DNA from: Sphingobacterium multivorum
Lineage (GTDB): Bacteria; Bacteroidota; Bacteroidia; Sphingobacteriales; Sphingobacteriaceae
Direction of reading: 5' to 3'
Assembly: GCF_039511225.1 (NCBI RefSeq)
Contig: NZ_CP154261.1
Span: 372,001-436,000, forward strand
DNA length: 64,000 nt
Within the stretch, counting starts at the first letter, position 1; each line of letters starts with the position of its first letter. Below the pieces are notes generated by a model. The model saw nothing but the letters and a program-made list of their open reading frames with translations, was not told the origin of the DNA and ran no database searches. Below are positions 25,728 through 35,629 of this stretch, piece after piece. Both the position numbers and the translations under genes were made by a program.

Positions 25728-28667
25728 ATGTACATGATAAAAAAAAGGTATTTGGATAGGCTTATTCTTTTAGGGTGGTCCTGTGCCTGTTATTCTTTTG
25801 CTTTTGGTCAAGATAAGGTGTTATCCGCGTCCGATAGTCTTAAGCTTCAGATTGGAACTTCGAAATTGGATTCTATATTCCAGATTAAAACGAGCCAAGT
25901 AAATCCAGTAGAGATAAAGAAACAAGCTTTATTACCTTATTCTTCCTTGCAGCAATACCTAAAAGGAAATAACACGGGGCTTTATGTAACGGAGTCGTCT
26001 GGCGAACCCGGAACCAAGCAGCCTATGTATATTCGAGGTATTTCGAGGGCACTGTTTTCTGATATGGACGTATTTCAGAACCAGCCACTGGTTGTTGTGG
26101 ACGGAATTCCCTTGGTTGGAGAGCATCCCTTTGCTTATGCCGTTCAAACCTACAATCTAGAGCGCATTGGGCCTGCAACCAATTTATTAGCGAATATTAA
26201 TATCGATATGGTTAAGTCTATTGAAGTATTAAAGGATGTTGCCGCGATTGCGATGTATGGTCCTAATGCTGCAAATGGAGCTATAGTTGTTCGTACGAAA
26301 GCGTATAAATCGGATAAGAGCAACCGGATAGCGGTCAACATGTATACGGGTTTGGCCGAGCGCCCCCATGTCACAACAATCAATGGTGAATACGAAAACA
26401 AGTTCAGAAAGCAATTTTATGATTTATATACCTCCAACGGCAAATATAATGATGGAGATTCATACCCCGTGTATTTAAGCGACTCGCTTAATATGAATTA
26501 TTTTGGAAAATCCGATTGGACGGATTCGTATTACAATAGTGGTTTGGTTTACAATTTGAATGCAAATTTATCCGGTGGTGGGCCACGTGCAAATTTTCAA
26601 TTTGCGGCAGGCTCAACACAGGATAAAGGCGTGGCTGATCAGGTAAAATTGAATAAGTACTATGCTTTGTTTGGACTGAATATGCGGCCGATGACTTGGC
26701 TGACCTTCTCCATGCAGGCAAATATAGCTCGGCTCGATCGCAATCGCAACCTGAATCTGCGCGATAGATTTGCCCAGTTAGCTTATTTTCCGGACCTGTC
26801 AGCACCCTTGTCCCCCAATAAGGAGGTCTACAATGAGTACCTGAGTTATTATAAAAAAGGCTTTGATAACAATAAGACGAACGTTGTGCAGGGCTACGGA
26901 AAGCTTCAATTTGATTTTGGAAATTTTCATTTTCTTTCGACAGGAATGCTCGATTATAATGAGGGTTATCGTGACCAATTCTACCACAGTAAGCTGATGG
27001 AATCCAATAATTTTGCTTCAAACTATTATGGATATAATCAGCGGGCGGTATTTGACAATAAAGCTTTTTACGACTGGAATGTAAACAGCGAACATAAATT
27101 AAACCTGCTAGTCGGCAATAGTTTGCAATGGGATACGTATCGCTACAACTATGCATATGCTTACAAAGGAGTAAATGATTTTATTAAGGTCAATCTGCTG
27201 GAAGACGATGCGCTAAATTCAAATTATCTCGAAGCTACAGCATATCCTAAAGCGCTTATATTTAAGTTTTTAGATCGCATCCGGCACAACTTGGTTTCCT
27301 TTTACGGAAAAGCGACTTATCATTATGGAAATAAGGTTGAAACATCGATTTTGCTGCGCTCTGACGGTTCATCGAATGCGCAGCCCGATGCCCGCTGGAT
27401 TTTTACGCCTTCCTTGTCGGTCAATTGGAATATTAAAAATAGCTGGTTTAATACCAATCCAAACCTGAAAGATCTTACTGCCCGTTTTAGTGTTGGACGT
27501 ATCGGGCTGGCCAATGTGTTTGATGATTTTGCGCAAGGCCCCAATTACGTTGCCCAAATGGGATTTACGGGTAATCAGCTTATTGCTGGCTATAATGCGA
27601 TTGCGGGATTGGTGCGACCTTATGAATCGGGTTGGGTTGGTTATAATATTCCCTGGGCCTATATAGACCAGGGCAATTTGGGGTTGGATTATGCCATTCA
27701 GAAGAAAAATTTCCATGTTTCGCTTGATGTGTATGTGAAACAGATGAAGAATCAGTTAATTAATATTCCATCCTATAGCGAGTATGGTTATAAATCGAGC
27801 TATGCAGCGGGAATGAATGTGCAGAATATCGGTACCGAATTAACCGTTGGCCTTGATCCCATTCAATCGGACAACTTTAAGTGGTCAACTGCGCTAAATG
27901 TATCCCATAACCAGAATAAACTGAAGGCATTGCCCAATGGGTTAGATCGACTCGTGATCGGTAATAACCTTTTGGAGGTTGGCAAACCCTTAGACCAATA
28001 TTGGCTCCTTTCTAACGAAGGTATTTACAAAACCGATGCCGACGTCCCTCAGGGAATGACTTATAATGCGATCCAATTGCGTGCGGGTGATCCGATATGG
28101 AAGGATCAAAATGGCGATAATACGATCAATGATCAAGACCGGAAATTGCAAGGGCATCGCTTGCCTGCTGTATTTGGTAATTGGTACAACAATTTTGTGT
28201 TTGGGAAATGGGATATAGGGGTTAATATGTATTATAATATTGGTCGACAACTCATCAATCAGGAAATGGCCAATCGCTTTGATTTTATCAATAATGAAGG
28301 CGCGAAAAATCTAGAGGCTGTCAAAGAGATTACGTATTGGGAAAAAAGGGGTGATTACAGTAAATATCCTTTGTATAATCCCTGGAGTACTGTTATTGCC
28401 TATCAGGCCGATCAAGATCTTTTCCTAGAGAACGCTTCATTTGTTAAAATAAGAGCGATCACGTTGGGCTATAACTTAACTTCTCTTTTGGCGGGCCGGA
28501 CTCAGGCCATTAGAAATGCGTATGCATATGTGTCTGCCAACAATGTTGCTACGATTACATCTTACAGTGGTGTGGATCCTGAGATCGTCGATTACACAGG
28601 TTATGACATTGGGTCAAAAATGAGGATACCACGAATTTATACGCTAGGAATAAAAGTTGACTTTTAA
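25728..28667 (+). CDS. SusC-like transporter lacking the usual N-terminal extension domain
   Basis: Outer-membrane transporter of 979 aa with a signal peptide (to about Gly27). After the signal comes a 40-residue linker of unclear nature (SASDSLKLQIGTSKLDSIFQ), then the plug (LQQYLKGNNTGLYVTESSGEPG, MYIRGISRA, LVVVDGIPLVGE, SIEVLKDVAAIAMYGPNAANGAIVVRTK) and a barrel ending LGIKVDF. Unlike the other SusC proteins here, neither a carboxypeptidase-regulatory-like domain nor an EEVVVTGYG-type TonB box is seen. The alternative ATG at 25734 (MIKKRY) is equally plausible. Its SusD starts 10 bp after its stop. It opens an operon of eleven genes. How it contacts TonB is unclear. Confidence 0.92.
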   Translation: MYMIKKRYLDRLILLGWSCACYSFAFGQDKVLSASDSLKLQIGTSKLDSIFQIKTSQVNPVEIKKQALLPYSSLQQYLKGNNTGLYVTESSGEPGTKQPMYIRGISRALFSDMDVFQNQPLVVVDGIPLVGEHPFAYAVQTYNLERIGPATNLLANINIDMVKSIEVLKDVAAIAMYGPNAANGAIVVRTKAYKSDKSNRIAVNMYTGLAERPHVTTINGEYENKFRKQFYDLYTSNGKYNDGDSYPVYLSDSLNMNYFGKSDWTDSYYNSGLVYNLNANLSGGGPRANFQFAAGSTQDKGVADQVKLNKYYALFGLNMRPMTWLTFSMQANIARLDRNRNLNLRDRFAQLAYFPDLSAPLSPNKEVYNEYLSYYKKGFDNNKTNVVQGYGKLQFDFGNFHFLSTGMLDYNEGYRDQFYHSKLMESNNFASNYYGYNQRAVFDNKAFYDWNVNSEHKLNLLVGNSLQWDTYRYNYAYAYKGVNDFIKVNLLEDDALNSNYLEATAYPKALIFKFLDRIRHNLVSFYGKATYHYGNKVETSILLRSDGSSNAQPDARWIFTPSLSVNWNIKNSWFNTNPNLKDLTARFSVGRIGLANVFDDFAQGPNYVAQMGFTGNQLIAGYNAIAGLVRPYESGWVGYNIPWAYIDQGNLGLDYAIQKKNFHVSLDVYVKQMKNQLINIPSYSEYGYKSSYAAGMNVQNIGTELTVGLDPIQSDNFKWSTALNVSHNQNKLKALPNGLDRLVIGNNLLEVGKPLDQYWLLSNEGIYKTDADVPQGMTYNAIQLRAGDPIWKDQNGDNTINDQDRKLQGHRLPAVFGNWYNNFVFGKWDIGVNMYYNIGRQLINQEMANRFDFINNEGAKNLEAVKEITYWEKRGDYSKYPLYNPWSTVIAYQADQDLFLENASFVKIRAITLGYNLTSLLAGRTQAIRNAYAYVSANNVATITSYSGVDPEIVDYTGYDIGSKMRIPRIYTLGIKVDF

Positions 28668-28677
28668 ATGCAAAGAA

Positions 28678-30192
28678 ATGAAAAGATATCATCTCATATT
28701 TAGTGTTTTGTTACTTTTCTTACTGCTTCTAGGGGGCTGTAAGAAAATGCTGGATATAGACTCTTCTCGTACGGTCAAGGAAGAGAATATGTGGAATGCT
28801 TTGGAAGACACACGTGCAGGCTTGATGGGAATTTATGGTTTAACCAAAGCGGCTCTGGACGACAATAATGCGTATTGGCTTTACGGCGAAGTTCGGTCGG
28901 GAGATTTTGAGAGTCCCAATCGGCAGGATCTCAAAGCAATTATTAAGAATGACCTCAAAGCGAATTATGAATCGCTAAATGCATTATCGAATTGGAGGCG
29001 TTGGTTTGCCGTGGTTAATGCTGCTAATATTTTTATGGAACGCGCACCGGGAGTAAGAGAAAAGGATATGCGGTACACTGAAAACAATTTGGTGGTGGAT
29101 GTGGCTCAGGCTCGATTTCTACGTGCTTATGCTTATTTCAATATGGTCCGCATTTGGGGTGATGTACCCCTAATACTAAATTCTCATGATGGAAATTTTG
29201 AGAATAAACCCAGGGAGGATCGATTAAAACTGTATGCATGGATTGAAAAAGAAATGTATGATGCAGCCCAATTATTACCTTATTCCTATAGTACGGGTGA
29301 TGAACAGCAAATTGGGAACTACTATAATGAAGCATCTTCAAGATGGAATGGGGCATTGGTCAGGAAACTTTCTGTCTATGCGATCCTAGCACATTTGGCT
29401 GCATGGCAAGCCAATTATGCGGATGCGGCTTCTTATTCACAATTTGTGATGGACAATTATAGTAAAGGGGGAGCCTATTACTTGTCTACTTCTTTTTTAA
29501 CGGATGGCAATGGATTTTTCTTTGAGAAGCGTTCCGAGCAAATGTTCTCATTTCCTTATATATGGGCACATGTGGAGGCATCGTTTACAGGACATATCGA
29601 AGAGTTGACACTGGCTGCTCCTGTTGTCAATAAGACCGTGCCGGATATTTATATGCCAAAAGAAACGATCTTAAAAACATTCAACGAAAAGAAGGATCAA
29701 CGGTTTAGTATCGATACACTGGGAAATCCTACGACAGAGGTATATTTCCGAAACTTCAACGGCAAGTATCCCATATTTAGCAAAATCAAATGTATTATGG
29801 GAGGTTCTTCGGATCCTACCTTCCGCATCTTTACCAGTGCGACAGTACTCACTCGTTTGGAAGACATTACGCTTTTGCGCGCCGAAGCGTTAGCGGTGTT
29901 GGGGGAAAAATCAACCGCCATTGAACTGCTCAATGAAATTAGAGAGCGGAGAGGGCTTAAAGTTTATAGTGAAACCACAAACGGAGATCTGGTTGATGCT
30001 ATATTTTTAGAACGCAAGCGGGAATTGATGGGTGAAGGACAGCGATGGTATGATATGATTCGCCGGGAAAAGATAAAACATGACAATCCTCAATTAGCAC
30101 AGTTGATCGCTAACGACGGAATTTATTGGCCAATTGCTCGAGAAATTCTCGCTCAAAATAAGTTGATTGAACAAAATACTTATTGGAAGTAA
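28678..30192 (+). CDS. SusD/RagB-family lipoprotein
   Basis: Partner of the SusC at 25728, about 504 aa from the ATG at 28678, which directly precedes the signal (MKRYHLIFSVLLLF) and lipobox Cys21. An upstream in-frame ATG at 28657 would overlap the SusC end and add seven residues that spoil the signal, so it was not chosen. Family parts: MLDIDSSRTV, VVDVAQARFLRAYAYFNMVRIWGDVPLI, RLEDITLLRAEALAVLGE, LLNEIRERRGLKVY, IFLERKRELMGEGQRWYDMIRR. The C-terminus is slightly short, but the gene appears complete. Function: surface glycan capture. Confidence 0.93.
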   Translation: MKRYHLIFSVLLLFLLLLGGCKKMLDIDSSRTVKEENMWNALEDTRAGLMGIYGLTKAALDDNNAYWLYGEVRSGDFESPNRQDLKAIIKNDLKANYESLNALSNWRRWFAVVNAANIFMERAPGVREKDMRYTENNLVVDVAQARFLRAYAYFNMVRIWGDVPLILNSHDGNFENKPREDRLKLYAWIEKEMYDAAQLLPYSYSTGDEQQIGNYYNEASSRWNGALVRKLSVYAILAHLAAWQANYADAASYSQFVMDNYSKGGAYYLSTSFLTDGNGFFFEKRSEQMFSFPYIWAHVEASFTGHIEELTLAAPVVNKTVPDIYMPKETILKTFNEKKDQRFSIDTLGNPTTEVYFRNFNGKYPIFSKIKCIMGGSSDPTFRIFTSATVLTRLEDITLLRAEALAVLGEKSTAIELLNEIRERRGLKVYSETTNGDLVDAIFLERKRELMGEGQRWYDMIRREKIKHDNPQLAQLIANDGIYWPIAREILAQNKLIEQNTYWK

Positions 30193-30206
30193 AGGAGTAA
30201 CCAATT

Positions 30207-31316
30207 ATGAGAAAGAACCTATTTTTTGTACACGGTGTATACACACTTTTAATGACGGCCCTGCTATTCGCTTGTGCTAAAGATAAAGGCTATTATTCGC
30301 CCATATCTCAAGAACCGACCTATAAGGGTAATTTATATAGTTATCTAAAAAGTAAACCTGGAGTATATGATTCTTTGGTGAAAGTGATCGACAGAGTCGG
30401 TCTGCAAAAAAAATTGGAAGACAGCACAGTGACGTTGTTTGCGTTGACCAATGCCAATTTTCAACTGGCTATTCAAAACCTGAACAATACCTTGAGTGTC
30501 TCTGATAAGCCTGCACAATATCTGAATTCAGTCAAGTATGAAATACTGGATTCACTGCTATGCCAGTATATTATCCAGGGCAGAATTGCGAGTGATTCTC
30601 TCAATAGTCAGGATGGCAAGGATGTTCAGGGCATTCGATACGGCTATCCAATGCATATTGGATTGAACAAACAATCTTCATCTGGATATATAAATGGCGG
30701 TCCTACGATTGTTGACTTTTCCGATACGAGAAGATCTGTTTTTAACCGCAACTGGGTAACGACCGAGACCAGCTCATTAAATATCCAAACAGACAATGCT
30801 GTTGTTCATGTGTTGAACCCTGACCACGTGTTTGGTTTCAATAAATTCGTTAGTCAGATCATCTATATCCCACCGCCAGAAAATCTTTTCATAAAATTCA
30901 AAGGGCAGGGTTCTGCGTCGAAGGAAACGTCGGGTGGACCAAATGCTGTCGAGGCATCAAAATATGTATTTGATGGTAATCCAGAAACAAAGTTCTTTTT
31001 ATCAAGTCCGGGACAGTTCTATTTGCAATGGGATTTTCCTGTCGAAGTACTTGCTAACAGTTATACACTCCGGTCAGCAAATGATATTCAAGACCGGGAT
31101 CCAACGGATTGGACCTTACAGGGACTTGATGGAGAAAGTGGGAAATGGATCTTATTGGACTCTCGACAAGGGGAGGAATTTGACGAAAGGTTTCAATTGC
31201 GTGTGTTCTTTTTTACAAATACAAAGACCTACAAAGCTTATCGTTTGAATATTGCACGTATGCATGGTGGTAACGATTTCCAGTTGGCAGATTGGACAAT
31301 GAACCGTAATCAATAA
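30207..31316 (+). CDS. Lipoprotein with FAS1-like and discoidin-like (F5/8 type C) domains
   Basis: 369 aa with lipobox Cys23 (LLFACAKDKGYY). Residues about 40-215 look like a fasciclin (FAS1) domain: LYSYLKSKPGVYDSLVKVIDRVGL, then VTLFALTNANF and a DNAVVHVLNPDHVFGF end. Residues about 235-369 form a discoidin-like sandwich (KYVFDGNPETKFF, YTLRSANDIQDRDPTDWTLQGLDG, YKAYRLNIARMHGGNDFQLADW). This C-terminal domain shares its RDPxxW-LxGSxDG pattern with the proteins at 41373 and 42780. It likely binds glycan or adheres to polymer at the cell surface; no catalytic residues are seen. It lies 14 bp after SusD. Confidence 0.8.
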   Translation: MRKNLFFVHGVYTLLMTALLFACAKDKGYYSPISQEPTYKGNLYSYLKSKPGVYDSLVKVIDRVGLQKKLEDSTVTLFALTNANFQLAIQNLNNTLSVSDKPAQYLNSVKYEILDSLLCQYIIQGRIASDSLNSQDGKDVQGIRYGYPMHIGLNKQSSSGYINGGPTIVDFSDTRRSVFNRNWVTTETSSLNIQTDNAVVHVLNPDHVFGFNKFVSQIIYIPPPENLFIKFKGQGSASKETSGGPNAVEASKYVFDGNPETKFFLSSPGQFYLQWDFPVEVLANSYTLRSANDIQDRDPTDWTLQGLDGESGKWILLDSRQGEEFDERFQLRVFFFTNTKTYKAYRLNIARMHGGNDFQLADWTMNRNQ

Positions 31317-31331
31317 CCAATTTAAGAATGT

Positions 31332-32447
31332 ATGGACATGAAAATTGCTAGAAAATTTAATACAATAAATAAGACATGCAACTTGGGACTGCTCATCTTG
31401 ATGTGCGTCGGTTTAAACGGATGTAAAAAGCTTTACAATTTACCGGATGAAAAGGAATTTTTAAGTGTCAATCTGACTTATGACGGGAAATCTTTTTACC
31501 CCATTCTGGGTAGAACCACGCTAATGGGTCATATTAATACCGATCATTCGACCACACCGCTGCGGTTTGAAATTGTTAACCCCCGTTATGGTGATGGGCG
31601 TCCTTATACTGATCTTTTCGAAGTAAAACCTGTCTATCGGTGGATATACCGGTATGACGGTACTGAAAAGAACTTGGAAGAAATCGAAGCCAAACGTCAG
31701 CTTGTGTATCGACCTCTTTTTGAGGTTGACTCTACAGGTAGCTTTATCTTGTGGAATTCCTCGACAAATGAGCTGATCGAACCGCGTTCGAAAGACAGTA
31801 TAGATTTGGTGCAGAATATCCGGTATTTTGATTTAAAGGTCTCCAATTCAGGGGGCTCTACAGTGATCAAAGATTTTATGATTCTCCCTTGGCGCGTTCA
31901 GGATTATGAACCTTATTCGGATAAGAACCCATATAACGGTGAAACTGCTCCAGATCCAAATGATCCTAAGAACCCAAAGAAAAGAAGCTATATCTGGCCT
32001 TCCTATATGAATGGGATTTATGGAGAATCTTCCAATCAGTTATTACGCACGGATGATCAGTTTAAAGATCTGGTCGTTTATATCCGCAGATTTACCGGAG
32101 GAAATGGACATAATTTACGTTTTGTCTTTTTGAATAAAAATGGGGAGCCCATAAATCCGGATAGTTTTAATGAAACAAAATGGAATGAACTGGTTCATGG
32201 CTTTAACATGAAAAAAACGGCTACTTATGTGCAATATGATGTAGCTTATCCGATTCCCTTAACAAGTTTTCCAACGAAGTATACTAATGGAAACAGCGCA
32301 AAGGTCGATTTTTCCTACTCCAGAAAGGGGTTTGGCGGAGGGTTAATTACGGCCAATTTTGGGTTGAACTTTAAAATTTTTACCAAAGGAGATTGGGAAA
32401 TTGTTTTCCATTTTCAACGGGAGAATCCACGATTTGATAATGAATAA
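31332..32447 (+). CDS. SusCD-associated lipoprotein, DUF5007-like
   Basis: 371 aa with lipobox Cys31 (GLNGCKKLYNLPDEKEF). The stretch SVNLTYDGKSFYPILGRTTL with a following RFEIVNPRYGDGRP resembles the DUF5007 family found in Bacteroidota SusCD operons; the name is tentative. Tandem beta-strand-rich regions and a closing NFKIFTKGDWEIVFHF suggest Ig-like folds. It starts 15 bp after the FAS1/discoidin gene and ends 11 bp before the second SusC. Role: probably an accessory surface protein; function unknown. Confidence 0.72.
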   Translation: MDMKIARKFNTINKTCNLGLLILMCVGLNGCKKLYNLPDEKEFLSVNLTYDGKSFYPILGRTTLMGHINTDHSTTPLRFEIVNPRYGDGRPYTDLFEVKPVYRWIYRYDGTEKNLEEIEAKRQLVYRPLFEVDSTGSFILWNSSTNELIEPRSKDSIDLVQNIRYFDLKVSNSGGSTVIKDFMILPWRVQDYEPYSDKNPYNGETAPDPNDPKNPKKRSYIWPSYMNGIYGESSNQLLRTDDQFKDLVVYIRRFTGGNGHNLRFVFLNKNGEPINPDSFNETKWNELVHGFNMKKTATYVQYDVAYPIPLTSFPTKYTNGNSAKVDFSYSRKGFGGGLITANFGLNFKIFTKGDWEIVFHFQRENPRFDNE

Positions 32448-32458
32448 TTGAAATAGCT

Positions 32459-35400
32459 ATGCAATTTAAGATATTTTATAACAGCTGCATGCTGTTGATA
32501 TTGTGTGTCTTTCTTTCGACAAAGGTTTTTGCGCAGACAGTTATTATGTCTGGTAAGGTAACAGATAATAAAGGGCGGCCATTGGCGGGTGTCACAGTAC
32601 GTTATGGCAAATCTGGAAAAGAAGCGACCTCGACAAATTCCTCGGGGGCATTTAGCTTGACAACAGCAACAGGGACTTCGGTTGCCTTTCGTTTAATTGG
32701 TTATGATGGAAGCACTATGACGGTGCGGGCCGACCGAAATGTCGTTGTTCAATTGAAGGAGATCGATAATCAAATGGATGAAGTTGTCGTCAGGGGCTAT
32801 GTAAAACGCCCGAGAGAGACGACGACAGGATCCTCGACTAAGATCAGTGGAAAGGAAATTCAGGATATTCCATCGGCGAATGTAGAAAACTTGCTTCAGG
32901 GAAAGGTTGCGGGGCTTAACATACAGGTAAATACTGGAGCACCGGGATTTAGAGGATCGACGCAGATCCGGGGACTTTCGACAATCAGTGTAACCGGAAG
33001 TGGTGATCAGTCATTTCTTACCCCTACTTCACCATTGTATGTGATCGATGGTGTCCCAATGGATGCGGATCGAGCCAATGAACTAGGATTAAGCCAGCAG
33101 GGGCCGGGAATCAGCCCACTGTCCTTAATTCCACCTGAGGATATCGAAAGTATTGAAGTGCTTAAAGATGCACAAGCGACATCACTATATGGATCATTGG
33201 CTGCCTATGGTGTCATTATTATCAATACGAAACGCGGGAATTCTGAAGTTCCCAGGGTCAGGTATACCGGCAATTTCTTTCTAAAAACGCCTCCTCAGTT
33301 ACGCCCAACTTTAGGCGGTAATCTAGAACGACGGCTAAAACTATTACAGATCTATGGGAATGCCCTGTCGCAGGACGACTTGGACCGAATTTCACAAACC
33401 CCCATGCTATCGGATAGTTTGAACCCTTACTATAACAATTCAACGAATTGGCAGGACCTATTTTATGCGACGACTTACAACCAGACGCATAATGTGGCAA
33501 TTGATGGTGGGAATCAGAAATTAAACTATAAGGCGAACCTGAATTATTATAATGAAAACGGTATCATCAAAAATACGGGTTTTGATCGCTATATGACCAA
33601 TATGCGATTTGAATATTATCCCAATGAGAAATTTAAGTTCACGGCGCAGGTAAGTGCTTCACTTGGCTCAAAAAGTAAAGGTAATGGCTTAGGTATTCTA
33701 CAATCTGGTGTGGCAACAAACGGGATGACCTCAACGTTGTTGCCGGGTCCATCTTTTTATCTGGCATCTTCCGGCTATAACTCTGCATTGAAGACCCGAA
33801 ACGATAATTCGTCGAAATCGATCAAGCCTTTCATTGAAGCTTCTTATGAAATTGTTCCAGGTTTGCGGGCGACCACAACCATGAGCTATGAATCTACTTC
33901 TGATAATGAAAATACGTTTACACCGGCAGCAGCAAATGGTCAATTTGCACAAGTGTATGCTTATTATGGCCGTTACAATTCCTTGTATAATAGGAACTCC
34001 ATCAATTATAGCCATACTTTTAATGAAAAGCATACTGTATTTTTCAATCTATTCAATGAGATTCGGACCTTGGATAAACAGGCTAATGCCACTTTACAGG
34101 CCCGTACGCCAAATGATCAGTTTGAAGGGCCGCTTGGATTTGATGGCTATTTTTCCAAGGGTGGGGGATTGTTGCGTCGTGGTTTCGGAAAGGAAAGAGG
34201 ATTATCTTTTGCCATCGCCGGGACGTATGATTATATGAAGAAATATGTGGTCGATCTTTCTTACAGAATGGACGGGTCTTCACAAAATGGATTTGGAAAT
34301 CTTTATACTAAAAACCCTGCTGTTGGTTTTCGATGGAACGCCTATCATGAGAATTTCTTGAGAGATGTGGACTGGATTAATTTACTCTCCCTGCGGACCA
34401 GCTGGGGTGTAAATGTTATGCCGAATAGTACCTTGGAGCGTGTTTATGGAAAATATGATATTGCAGGAAGCTACAATGATAAGATCGGCATCGGAATCAA
34501 TTATGAACAAATTCCCAATCCGGACCTTAAACCGACAACAACAAGTCAGTATAACCTGGGGTTGGACCTCGCTTTTTTTCAAAACAGGTTTGAATTGACC
34601 TATGATACATATTATAAGAAAGTAAACAATATTCTATTTGAAGAACGACTTTCTTCATCGTTGGGATTTGACAAAGTAAATAGTAACTCGGCTGCAATTG
34701 CCAATTATGGTCATGAGTTATCTGTTATGTTAAGACCTTTGACCGAAGGTCGTTTTACCATGTCAGCAGGGGTAAATGGAGCATATAATCGGGATGTTTT
34801 GTTAAAGCTACCCGAGCATTATGGTGGGCAATTTGTCCGTTGGGAAAATAATGACAAATATAAGCAACATGTTGTTTTCAGGGTAGGAACTTCAACAATG
34901 TCCAATTACATGTTATTAAATCGAGGTGTATACAGTACCGATGCAGATGTACCTGTTGACCCAGCGACCGGGCGACGTTATCGAATGGCCAATGGTACAG
35001 AATTTCAGGCTGGGGACCCAATTTTTGCAGATTTAGATGGCAACTATGTTTTAGATGAAAATGACTATGCCCGTACGGGAAATTCTCAACCGTTGATTAC
35101 AGGTGGTATGCAATTGAATTTTAATTACAATCATGAGACCCTCGGATCTTTTGGTTTAAACTTATATGCATCCTATACAGCAAAACGTACCATCTTGAAC
35201 AATGCCCTTGCCGAGCGGTTGCAATTGATGAGTGACCCCTATGGGGATAGGGCTGTAGTTCCCTTGGATGATATTAATATGTGGATGAAACCAGGTGATA
35301 TTGCCAAATATCCTTATGCTTACGATTTCAGAAGATATTCAAGCGTTAATCCGTTTCGGATGGACCAGGATTTATGGGCTGAAGATGGATCTTACTTTAA

Positions 35401-35617
35401 GTTAAATAGTGTGACGCTCTCTTACATGTTTACGAAAAATGCGGTTAGAAGATATGGACTTGAGCGTCTACGGATATATATATCAGCCGACAATGTAACT
35501 ACACTCTCAAAGTACAGTGGGCCTAATCCCGAAAATGTCAGCACGATGGGAAGGGACGCTTCTGGAGGATATCCAGTGCCTAGGCAATATAATGTTGGTG
35601 TTAATATTGATTTTTAA
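32459..35617 (+). CDS. SusC/RagA TonB-dependent transporter (second of the operon)
   Basis: 1052 aa with a signal peptide (to about Ala25), a carboxypeptidase-regulatory-like domain at about 29-100 (SGKVTDNKGRPLAGVTVRYG), a TonB box MDEVVVRGYV at about 106-115, and a plug (IPSANVENLLQGKVAGLNIQ, LYVIDGVPMDA, SIEVLKDAQATSLYGSLAAYGVIIINTKRG), followed by a barrel ending YNVGVNIDF. No STN domain, so it is not expected to signal through FecR. It has a conventional N-terminus, unlike the first SusC of the same operon, so the two transporters probably handle different ligands or interact differently with TonB. Confidence 0.95.
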   Translation: MQFKIFYNSCMLLILCVFLSTKVFAQTVIMSGKVTDNKGRPLAGVTVRYGKSGKEATSTNSSGAFSLTTATGTSVAFRLIGYDGSTMTVRADRNVVVQLKEIDNQMDEVVVRGYVKRPRETTTGSSTKISGKEIQDIPSANVENLLQGKVAGLNIQVNTGAPGFRGSTQIRGLSTISVTGSGDQSFLTPTSPLYVIDGVPMDADRANELGLSQQGPGISPLSLIPPEDIESIEVLKDAQATSLYGSLAAYGVIIINTKRGNSEVPRVRYTGNFFLKTPPQLRPTLGGNLERRLKLLQIYGNALSQDDLDRISQTPMLSDSLNPYYNNSTNWQDLFYATTYNQTHNVAIDGGNQKLNYKANLNYYNENGIIKNTGFDRYMTNMRFEYYPNEKFKFTAQVSASLGSKSKGNGLGILQSGVATNGMTSTLLPGPSFYLASSGYNSALKTRNDNSSKSIKPFIEASYEIVPGLRATTTMSYESTSDNENTFTPAAANGQFAQVYAYYGRYNSLYNRNSINYSHTFNEKHTVFFNLFNEIRTLDKQANATLQARTPNDQFEGPLGFDGYFSKGGGLLRRGFGKERGLSFAIAGTYDYMKKYVVDLSYRMDGSSQNGFGNLYTKNPAVGFRWNAYHENFLRDVDWINLLSLRTSWGVNVMPNSTLERVYGKYDIAGSYNDKIGIGINYEQIPNPDLKPTTTSQYNLGLDLAFFQNRFELTYDTYYKKVNNILFEERLSSSLGFDKVNSNSAAIANYGHELSVMLRPLTEGRFTMSAGVNGAYNRDVLLKLPEHYGGQFVRWENNDKYKQHVVFRVGTSTMSNYMLLNRGVYSTDADVPVDPATGRRYRMANGTEFQAGDPIFADLDGNYVLDENDYARTGNSQPLITGGMQLNFNYNHETLGSFGLNLYASYTAKRTILNNALAERLQLMSDPYGDRAVVPLDDINMWMKPGDIAKYPYAYDFRRYSSVNPFRMDQDLWAEDGSYFKLNSVTLSYMFTKNAVRRYGLERLRIYISADNVTTLSKYSGPNPENVSTMGRDASGGYPVPRQYNVGVNIDF

Positions 35618-35629
35618 TCGATCTTTAGG

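Noticed and set aside
26488..27156. 222-codon open frame on the minus strand inside the SusC gene.
   Set aside because: It lies wholly within a well-supported SusC, has unusual composition rich in Cys, His and Tyr, and resembles no family; it is a shadow frame.
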